Below, piece by piece: positions 56,159 through 64,000 of a stretch of 64,000 bases of DNA. Made by a program: the position numbers and the translations under genes. Position 1 is the stretch's first letter. Every line of letters starts with the position of its first letter. Source of the stretch: Schistocephalus solidus (taxonomy: Eukaryota > Platyhelminthes > Cestoda > Diphyllobothriidea > Diphyllobothriidae); assembly GCA_017591395.1 (NCBI GenBank), contig WEDG01004634.1, positions 186,001-250,000 of the forward strand, written 5' to 3'. The notes beneath the pieces were generated by a model. It saw nothing but the letters and a program-made list of their open reading frames with translations, had not been told where the DNA came from and ran no database searches.

Positions 56159-56236
56159 TATGAGTAAAGAAGAAGGTTGATCGAGCATCGGAACCAATTT
56201 TTCCGAGTGCTTAACCAACCTTCTTCTTCACTCATA
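56159..56236 (+). ncRNA. microRNA-precursor-like hairpin (candidate)
   Basis: The 5' arm TATGAGTAAAGAAGAAGGTT and the 3' arm AACCTTCTTCTTCACTCATA pair with one mismatch. Pairing continues inward (AGCA-TCGGAA against TTCCGAGTGCT) after a 4-nt internal loop, leaving a terminal loop of about 7 nt. The total is a 78-nt stem with arms of about 35 nt, the size of an animal pre-miRNA. The hairpin is also almost self-complementary, so either strand could encode it. I do not recognise a known mature miRNA. A small transposon-derived fold-back is the alternative. Confidence 0.45.
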
Positions 56237-58289
56237 ATACAATGCCAGTTTCTTCTAGAAGATAAAACGTACTATACCACTGCCCTTGGTATAGACGGCA
56301 TAGTACATTACCTGTAGAATTTAACTTTCGAATGCATTAAAGAGCTCTGCACTAGGCAATTGTTTACGAGTCTAATTTCGGCACATATCCAAAGCTCAGT
56401 TATGGCCATAATAAATGCGGTTGTGGTAATAAGGTGCAAAATTTTAGAGGAGTATTCCTCTATCTTCTAATAACCAGCACATTTTCAGATCCTGTTGGAA
56501 AAGAGATGGATTGCAGGACCACTAGCGCTGGGGGTGGTTCGGGTTCTAAAATAATTTATGAAAACTGGGTGTTCTATGTTATATTAACTTATCGCATACT
56601 TTATCACCACAGTATGTGGCAAGAAATAAACATCATGCTATAAGGGCCGATAGCATAATCTAAGCCCCTACCTTAAACTCTTAAATGAGAGGTTAAGCAA
56701 GCTCCATAAGGAAAGAGTGAAATTTTATAATAATAATGCTGGCTTTAACTGTTACAAATGTAGCTCTTATTTCTTCATATGCTTCAGAGACCCATTCAAC
56801 TAAAAAAATAGACAAACTAACTTTAATATGGAAAGTCTGCTTTAAAATAAATAAAGCACGGCAGCCTGACGAAGATTTTTAAAGTCTGAACGTTGGTCCG
56901 AAGGCTAAACAATTTGTCCGCTCGCTGATTTTATACTTCATTAGCAAAAACTTATCGAACATTAATTTTTTAACATTTCAGAAATGGGCCGGTTGTGTCG
57001 TGGTACGGTCCTCTATGTTGACATAACCCTTCGCTCACATGCTCAGCACAATTTCTTGGCAGCCTTCAGGATGGAGTTAATCCTATGTTTGAACAAGACC
57101 ACAAGCATATGTTCATGCCTTGCTGCCAACTGAGTGCATAAATAGAGGTCTAGCGCAACATCCCGTAGGCCGTACTACCCAAAAACGTAAACAAAATATC
57201 TTGCTTTGAGGTATGTGTTAAACAAAAGCTGAATCGATCCTCCAGGTGTAGAAATCGACGACAGGACTGGCGGCGTCAATTAATATTGCGTGCATCGCTG
57301 CAATTGCTACGCTTTCCAAATTGAAGTGTTAAAATTCACATGTTAAAATTAATATATGTGTAGCCGTCTTCTTGGTTTAATTCAACAAACCCAGCATATT
57401 GCTTGACAAGCCACGTTCTACAGTTCTGTAAATAACTTGTATCACAACGCAAAAATAAAAAGATGGACTATATGGACTTATTTGGGAAGGGCTTAATTTA
57501 CAGAAAATATTTAAACAGAATCAACCCATTCTGGCTAACTTATTGCTGGTGAACCAAACAAAGATGAGAATTAGACTTGTGTTTGCGAGATGTGCTCAAA
57601 ATTTATCTACTGGTTTCGTACCGGTACTAATTTACAAAGTAAGAATACTTGAAAACACATGAGATTTTGCGGAAAATCGTAGAAAACATAAGTAGTCTTT
57701 ATTTATATGAAAGTGCTTAGACGCACAGAATTCTGATACCAGAGTGACAAGCACAGTTTATGTGAATTTAATGTCACATTTTACACTTACCCTTAGGTCC
57801 AAAAAGTGCTTTATAGCAGGGCGTATTACAGTACGGCTTTCCATCATGCTGAATAGAATGAAAAACCAACCTATGTTCATAAAGAATTGATATTGCAATG
57901 ATAATTCAGTGTCCACTTATTAATTTTTATGAAAAAAGGGAACATCAGTAAGTTATGTATTTCTATTTTGCCTTCAAATATACTTGGTAGTCTAAAAGTT
58001 ACAACCTACGCCCTTGGCGTGGGATGGTACATTCTTCCGAAATAATATCTGAGTCACTTGCAAGATAAACTGTGAGGTTTCACGTAAAAGCATTGGAATA
58101 AAACAAAGCTACTAAAGGTCATAACCACGAGCTAATTCTAAGCATAAGAAACTGAAAGATGCGCCTGTTGCTTTTGAAGTGATTAAATTGAAGATTCGTT
58201 TTGATAAATACAGGTCTTATTAGTTATTCTCCAAAAAGTCCTATACAGTTACTTTCCTTGTAGTACATTCCAAGCCCACCGAGAAAGAC
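56237..58289. other. AT-rich, no gene recognised
   Basis: A short hairpin (CTATACCA / TGGTATAG, 7-nt loop) lies at 56272-56294, close behind the larger one. No coding features. Confidence 0.4.
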
Positions 58290-58301
58290 TGATTGACAAT
58301 C
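58290..58301. repeat. Left 12-bp direct repeat TGATTGACAATC
   Basis: Identical to 59429-59440. The two copies bracket the whole tRNA-like array and look like a target-site duplication. Confidence 0.75.
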
Positions 58302-58360
58302 AGTAGAGGATTTTGGCAGATTTTGAATAATTCATTTGACCCACTTGTGAAAAACTCGGC

Positions 58361-58436
58361 GGCCTCGGTGGGATTCGAACCCGCCAGCAGGGAAGCTTTA
58401 TACAGCCTACGCTCTAGCCAACTGAGCTACGAGGCC
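58361..58436 (-). tRNA. tRNA-like unit 1 (several small deletions)
   Basis: Minus strand GGCCTCGTAGCTCAGTTGG … GGGTTCGAATCCC … CGAGGCC. Compared with units 2-4 it lacks bases in the anticodon and variable regions (TGTATAAAGCTTCCCTGCTGGC), so it cannot fold in the same way. Probably a dead copy. Confidence 0.65.
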
Positions 58437-58701
58437 CTACCGAGAGCGGTGAGTTTAATCACACTTGGGTCAAGTTACCCGCCCAGCCTACTGCAACGTA
58501 TGGAATCCACCAATTCTGATACAGCAAGCTGACTGCCCAAGCAGGATTTCCTAAGCAATCAATCTAGAATCCACCAGATGACTACCAGGAAATCCTGCTT
58601 GGGCAGTCAGCTTGCTGTATCAGAATTGGTGGATTCCATACGTTGCAGTAGGCTGGGCGGGTAACTTGACCCAAGTGTGATTAAACTCACCGCCTCGGTG
58701 G

Positions 58702-58785
58702 GGCCTCGTAGCTCAGTTGGCTAGAGCGTAGGCTGTACTAAAAGCCTTCCCCTTGCTGGCGTGGGTTCGAATCCCACCGAGGCCG
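58702..58785 (+). tRNA. tRNA-like unit 2
   Basis: GGCCTCG/CGAGGCC acceptor stem of 7 bp, D arm GCTC…GAGC, box A TAGCTCAGTTGG, T arm GTGGGTTCGAATCCCAC with box B, and a TTTTT terminator 6 bases behind the discriminator. Differs from units 3 and 4 by one extra A in the anticodon loop (TACTAAAAGCC). Confidence 0.75.
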
Positions 58786-59008
58786 CCGAGTTTTTCACAA
58801 GTGGGTCAAATGAATTATTCAAAATCTGCCAAAATCCTCTACTAATTACTTGTGCCTGGTAGTCATCTGGTGGATTCTAGATTGATTGCTTTAGGAAATC
58901 CTGCTTGGGCAGTCAGCTTGCTGTATCAGAATTGGTGGATTCCATACGTTGCAGTAGGCTGGGCGGGTAACTTGACCCAAGTGTGATTAAACTCACCGCT
59001 CTCGGTGG

Positions 59009-59091
59009 GGCCTCGTAGCTCAGTTGGCTAGAGCGTAGGCTGTACTAAAGCCTTCCCCTTGCTGGCGTGGGTTCGAATCCCACCGAGGCCG
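59009..59091 (+). tRNA. tRNA-like unit 3; isotype uncertain
   Basis: Same arms as unit 2, 83 nt with a long variable region (about 13 nt), as in class II (Leu/Ser) tRNAs; the T arm GCGTGGGTTCGAATCCCAC is Leu-like. A 5-bp anticodon stem AGGCT/AGCCT gives the loop GTACTAA, that is anticodon ACT (Ser), but a G at position 32 is unusual and the variable arm has no good stem. Both a functional tRNA and a tRNA-derived SINE head remain possible. The A and B boxes and terminator suggest it can be transcribed by Pol III. Confidence 0.75.
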
Positions 59092-59316
59092 CCGAGTTTT
59101 TCACAAGTGGGTCAAAATGAATTATTCAAAAATCTGCCAAAAATCCTCTACTAATTACTTGTGCCTGGTAGTCATCTGGTGGATTCTAGATTGATTGCTT
59201 AGGAAATCCTGCTTGGGCAGTCAGCTTGCTGTATCAGAATTGGTGGATTCCATACGTTGCAGTAGGCTGGGCGGGTAACTTGACCCAAGTGTGATTAAAC
59301 TCACCGCTCTCGGTGG

Positions 59317-59399
59317 GGCCTCGTAGCTCAGTTGGCTAGAGCGTAGGCTGTACTAAAGCCTTCCCCTTGCTGGCGTGGGTTCGAATCCCACCGAGGCCG
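59317..59399 (+). tRNA. tRNA-like unit 4
   Basis: Identical in sequence to unit 3 over the whole 83 nt as far as I can read, with the same T5 terminator. The unit stops early on its 3' side at the right direct repeat. Confidence 0.75.
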
Positions 59400-59428
59400 C
59401 CGAGTTTTTCACAAGTGGGTCAAATGAA

Positions 59429-59440
59429 TGATTGACAATC
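59429..59440. repeat. Right 12-bp direct repeat TGATTGACAATC
   Basis: Exact copy of 58290-58301. Confidence 0.75.
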
Positions 59441-62400
59441 GTTACCTTCTTTGGTCTGATCAAGAGTTACTGCTCTATCCTGATTTCGCAAAACAAAATT
59501 GAAAATTATCGACTACTTGTCGGACAAAACTTGCTGAATTGTTTACTTTGAAACTTTGGGACATTGTCCTGTAGTACTCTTCTGTGCCTACCATGTGCTT
59601 TTCTTCGGAAAGCTTGCAAGAGTGTTCGGCGATTTAGTTATTTAATAGTCACATCCTAAGTGGTTATGCAGGTCGCATCCGAAAGAGTGAAGTTTGAGCT
59701 CTACCGCGCGGAGCTATAGTAATTGGAATTAAATTTAGATTAGTTTCACCGAGTGCTTGCTATAAAAACTACATGTTTCGATCGAGTATTTTTGAGCATT
59801 CCAAGTTTCCATTTTTGTAATAGAAGGCTACTCCAATTCTGTTGTGTTTCCAGCTTCCCATATGGATGCTAATTCCTGCTTGGATCCTGACCGATTACTT
59901 GAAAAACACAACTTACTCAGACAGTTCAAAATATCGATGGATAGCGGTATTGTCGTGCCAAAGGCACGTTCTTATATCCATGTACTATAGTCCTTAATAT
60001 TCAACGGTTCAAACTCCCCAAAATTTATTTGTTAATCCCTTTAAGGAAAGTCAAAAAAACAACAGGGAAAAGTACGGTCCTAGTTACTTCCGAGAAATTC
60101 TGACGTTCTTCTGTCAGGACCACCCTAGTTATCGGTTTGATTCGGAAAAATGTACCTACGACACATCCATTATAATGGTGGTCTAACGTCCATTGCTGCA
60201 CCGTTTTGTTATATGGCTACACCCTGGTTTGTGAGTTTGTTTTTGCAAAATTATATTGCGAAGAGGTAATATTTAGGCTATTTCCGCCTTCTTGTCCATA
60301 GTGTACTTGAGGATTTTAGTGCGTAAATCTACTAAGCGTGTTATCATTTGGTTTCCATTAAACTCAAATTACGTCTGTGGCTCTTCCCGTAAAGAGCACA
60401 TTTCTACCTTTAGGGTTATCTGTATTAAAGACAAGTGCATTCGAGGGGTAAGTCTCTATAGCATTTCTGAAAATAATTTATGTATACATCTACCGTGAGT
60501 ATTATTTTACGTTACATATGATTTTAGTTAGCCACTTTTATTTTAGAAAGGTGTTTGAATGCATGCGCGGACCTTTACTACCCACACTTTTATGACTCCC
60601 CTTGAAGAGTATACAGTTTTTCTAGGTTAATTATACTATTTGATGAGTTAAAATACTGGGGCATATCTACGAAGTGACTTCCAGTTAGGATTCATATGAA
60701 ATATGTTTAAAGCCTAAAAAACATTTAGAAATGTCATTCATCTCTTCAAAAATAGGGTATTTGATGAAGACTTTCGTCAAGTATGTTTGCAAGTTTGTTA
60801 TAACTTATGTTGACGATACCCTGGTTTCATGCAATGAATGACTAAAACAACCGCATTCCTTCCGGAATTGAATAGATTATTCGGTCGCATACGCCGCAGA
60901 AGATAAAGAAATATGTTTACTTATCAATAATTCCTACAAGTGATTGGCAATATCGTAAGGGGAAGCTCAGAATGCTTCTATGTATGACCTAAGTCGTATA
61001 TCTCAAGCTAGTGTTGGAAGAGTAAACTTTATAAAACTTTGAATAAACACGGTTTACTTCAATATTTTGGAACTTTGTGTGTTTATTTATTATAGTGGTA
61101 GTTTGCGCACGTCAGGTTAAAACATATGTACGAAATTCGGATACATACTTCCGCATGCGCTCCAGGTGAGAGTGTTTTGCCGCACTTAGCGCATTTAAGG
61201 CATGGTCGATGCCAGTCCTTTCCGAGAGACGTCACACGCTCAGCTAGAGGAAAAAAAGTATTTATTAGTTATCAGGATGAGCAAAGTAAATCACACCGAA
61301 ATAGACCTCCTTATCACAGTTAGGACACTTTGGCATCACGCAGTCATGCCTGCTACGGCTATACCTCGCTTATTATATCGTTCTCATTTGGCCTCGGGGT
61401 AGAGTATGCGCCCGAAGAGCTGAGAGGTGACTGGTTCACTCATTACCATTTCGACCCAATAAGAATGGCCTATAAGATTTGGCGTGTTCTGCCAGTCTCG
61501 GTAATACAGCTCGACGCTAAGCACGCCATAACGCGCACACCCAGGCGCATTGCGTACTTGCCAACAAGAGTTAGTCAGGTTCACACCAGGGGACAGCTGA
61601 CACGACACGTTGCGTGGGTTGATTCTGGCTGAACTACACGTTGCTGTAAGCTGGTTAGGCGATTAACGATGAACTTAGTTCCTGATCTTCACGTTAAGTT
61701 TTACTTTCGGTCAGTTGTGCCGGGAAAAAAGCATTAGTGTCTAGTAACTAATGCCATGCCCGATCTAGCAGCATTAGTATGACAGCGTGTGCATTTTTAC
61801 CAGCAAAGTCCTATTTATTAATGGTTATTCCGTTAAAATGCAAGTTTATCTATCTTTCTGCCTCTTTTACTAAATGAACAACGTAGCCAACTATTGAAAC
61901 GGAAGTGCGAAATCTTGGAACTAGTCATTCTGAGTGCGAAGTTGATCACAAACCTAAGCATCCGATTATTTGTCACACCCTATTGTAGCATCATTTTGAG
62001 CACCGTCTACGTTAATTTAACAATAATTCTCATAATTTTCAACGCATTTTCATTTGTACTGGGACCTTTATAACCTACTAGGTATACAGTTAACTTTATA
62101 AAACTGTTCAAGAGTAGCACTTATACAGGACGCCGAATCGCATGTGTTAGCGAAGTAGGCAACATGCATGGAACAGCCAGTAAACGAGCAGTAGTGGGCT
62201 GCCCAGTTCACGGCTGCCTGATGAGACAGCTGGCTGCAAGACATGTAAGGGATAGATATGCGAGGTTGTAGGTCCCAGTGATAATCTCTGGGAATTAAGT
62301 AGGCAAGTCAGATTGGTTGGACTTTTGCCTGAGCATTTTATCCCTTGTTTCAACATTTTGGGACTTTTTCGTTTCTTTGAATTAGTTTTCATATCAACGG

Positions 62401-63059
62401 GCTAGGTTCAGTACTTCCCACGATACTTCGTACGAGTAACCGGCACATTTTGAATAAAACTCTATCGAAGGCATCCCAGCGAGGTCAATCTGAATTCGAA
62501 ATAGTACCAATGAACGATAGACAGCGGGAGTTGAAGAACAAAATGTCAGTTTTGGGCATACTTGGTGTCGATCCTTAGTTGTTGTTGGAGTCCTTTTGTT
62601 TCGTATTATTCAAAATGTGCGGAATTCCAATATCAAGTATAATGAGCAGTCCTGAATATGGCATTTGGATATGAGATTTAGTTCAAAGGACAAGGAAATT
62701 TCCCAGAAATTGTCCGAAAACTAGCATAAAAACTTGGCAAAAAAGCCAAACTGATCGGTATCGCAAGGTGTATCTGTGGGAAAATATGACAAAATAATTA
62801 TCTCATCTGTATAAATGCAGTAAAATTTTAATCACACTCAATCGGAAATTTTATAATAGACCAAGTTACTTAATGTGGGGTGGCTAAAAACTGAATGAAG
62901 GTTGTTTCGGTGTGCTACTTATTAGCCGATCTGGCAGCTGTGGAAAGTTAATTGGCTCGGTTGCTTATTAGCCTGCAATATACAGTTTTGTGTTGCTTTT
63001 AAAAAAGTACGGAAAGTGTTCTCTTGTAGATTGGTCACTTAAATGTGACCGAGACTTGA
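59441..63059. other. AT-rich, no gene recognised
   Basis: About 3.6 kb without a domain, RNA or repeat that I can name. 61140-61660 is less AT-rich than its surroundings and could be an unrecognised dispersed repeat. No splice-bounded exon with a known protein family was found. Confidence 0.4.
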
Positions 63060-63240
63060 CAACCTAGAAGAACACGGCCGACAAAGACAAGGGAGCTTGG
63101 AATGGCCACTTCTGCCTCATTAGCCGTCATCAGCCAGCCACATCCAACCCCAGGTGCTGCACCCTTCGAGGCCCGATCCTGTGATCTATTGATTAGAAGT
63201 TCACGCTCTAACCTACTGCGCCATGGGCTCTTTGCTTTGC
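63060..63240 (-). repeat. tRNA-derived SINE with Arg(TCT)-like head
   Basis: Minus strand: GAGCCCATGGCGCAGTAGG, TTAGAGCG, then ACTTCTAATC (anticodon loop CTTCTAA, anticodon TCT) and GGATCGGGCCTCGAA (weak box B). It is followed by a body with GCAGCACCTGGGGTTGGATG and GAATGGCC. Box A is good, box B degraded. A related, more decayed copy is at 28.4-28.5 kb. There is no T run right behind the head, as expected of a SINE rather than a tRNA gene. Confidence 0.65.
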
Positions 63241-64000
63241 CCGTATAGATAGGGAATACTGACATTAGTTGATGAACATGACAAACCCTTTAGATCTTGT
63301 CATCCAATTGTGTTGCGATCTTCTCCCATATTCGGGTCATATTTTGAAATGACAGCACAAGATTTAATGGACAAAATACTCAGTTCGAGAAATTTCTCAA
63401 ACATATTTATAAAACACTCTATACTGCTTCACTTGTATAAAAGTAAAAACCTTTATCTAATGAAACCCATTTTCGATGTTGAATTAACCAACGGCCTCTA
63501 ACTTCGTTCTCTATGAGAAAAAACACCATTTCTACAAGTAACATGACGATTGATAGCTTGTAGTGAAGCGGGCGCTTCCGACTCATTTAAAATTTAATTT
63601 GCTTTCTCTATTTTAGATTGTTTTCCTTGTCCTGCTTGTCTCTCAAAAATATCGCTATTTGTTACTGTTGATCGAACTGCGCATTTTCAGGTCTTCATCT
63701 CACACTGTTACGCCTCAACTTAAAGTTATGTGTTGCGATTTCTGAGGACATCTTTTAAAAATGTCTTCTGTGTACCGCGTGCCGAGCACTTTTCTTCGTA
63801 GCAATCCGAACTTTCAGATGACAGCAGAATCAGTTTTTGCCTCTACCGAAACCACATATACAGCTTGCCATCATAAACCATTTCAGGATAAACAACAAGT
63901 TTTATGCTAATAGCCGCAATGTGCAACCCAGTTTTACAGTGATGCGGCAAAACGACGAGTTTCAAAAAAATCCTTTGCCTCCATAAAAACGCTCTTGGTT
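63241..64000. other. AT-rich, no gene recognised
   Basis: Only short frames, for example 63310-63501, without family resemblance. Confidence 0.4.

Larger units (their letters stand above)
58302..59428. repeat. Inverted plus tandem array of four tRNA-like units
   Basis: Unit of about 308 bp: a body (TGGTAGTCATCTGGTGGATT … GGAAATCCTGCTTGGGCAGT … TAACTTGACCCAAGTGTGAT), a tRNA-like gene, a T5 terminator, and CACAAGTGGGTCAAATGAAT. Unit 1 (58302-58580) is on the minus strand. Units 2-4 (about 58587-58870, 58871-59178, 59179-59428) are on the plus strand in tandem, with tRNA starts at 58702, 59009 and 59317. Units 1 and 2 are joined head to head with about 34 bp between arms, forming an inverted repeat with arms of about 250 bp. 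Unit 2 is slightly truncated at its body start and unit 4 at its 3' end. Confidence 0.92.

Noticed and set aside
61126..61632. Overlapping 65-100 codon plus-strand frames in a less AT-rich island
   Set aside because: Three overlapping frames with no homology I can name; more likely an unrecognised dispersed repeat than a gene.

Overview
The window looks like a piece of a repeat-rich flatworm genome, most likely a diphyllobothriidean tapeworm (Spirometra / Dibothriocephalus / Schistocephalus type). This is an inference. It rests on three things: many decayed CR1/jockey-like LINE copies and CsRn1-like Ty3/gypsy copies of the kind known from flatworms; two remnants of an RTE-like LINE whose protein ends in C2H2 zinc fingers with linkers such as HTETGEPVPGAPTYTH, which I recall from these tapeworms; and tRNA-type SINE/tRNA arrays. 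There is no bacterial gene organisation (no operons or ribosome binding sites) and no host gene that I can recognise. Almost every coding trace is a broken transposable-element gene.

Layout. 1-0.3 kb: LINE fragment plus a small palindromic minisatellite. 0.5-3.5 kb (minus): a nearly whole DDE transposase gene of a CACTA/EnSpm-like animal family with a DUF4806-like partner; a second broken set lies at 37.1-39.5 kb. 3.9-4.5 kb: repeat X, present again inverted at 33.4-34.2 kb. 4.6-7.4 kb: 5' two thirds of a LINE (called LINE-C). 7.7-14.1 kb (minus): Gypsy-D, a CsRn1-like LTR element with both LTRs, split by a LINE-B copy (10991-13166, plus). 15-16.8 kb: 5' half of a LINE-B. 17.2-22.9 kb (minus): LINE-A split by another LINE-B (18896-20538, plus). 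24.2-27.5 kb: Gypsy-E gag split by a plus-strand LINE-A (24774-27167). 27.6-33 kb: tRNA-like unit, LINE-C and LINE-B remnants, a (GAT)n tract and a 115-bp minisatellite. 33.4-41.7 kb: more LINE pieces, repeat X and transposase/DUF4806 set 2.

42-51.2 kb is the most striking part, a four-layer nest. Gypsy-A (protease above 50398, RT below 42920) is interrupted by Gypsy-B (LTRs 42921-43037 and 50276-50397). Gypsy-B is interrupted between RNase H and integrase by a LINE-A (about 44583-48515). LINE-A in turn is interrupted by two tandem pieces of 28S rRNA gene (46168-46672) with a 34-bp perfect palindrome at one junction.

51.6-52.9 kb: RTE-like LINE tail with zinc fingers. From about 53 kb to the end the sequence is AT-rich and poor in recognisable elements. 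It holds a microRNA-like hairpin (56159-56236), an inverted-plus-tandem array of four tRNA-like Pol III units bounded by 12-bp direct repeats (58290-59440), and a tRNA-Arg-type SINE (63.06-63.24 kb).

Names LINE-A/B/C, Gypsy-A/B/D/E and X are local labels. All assignments come from reading the sequence; element borders are approximate unless a direct repeat or frame continuity fixes them.
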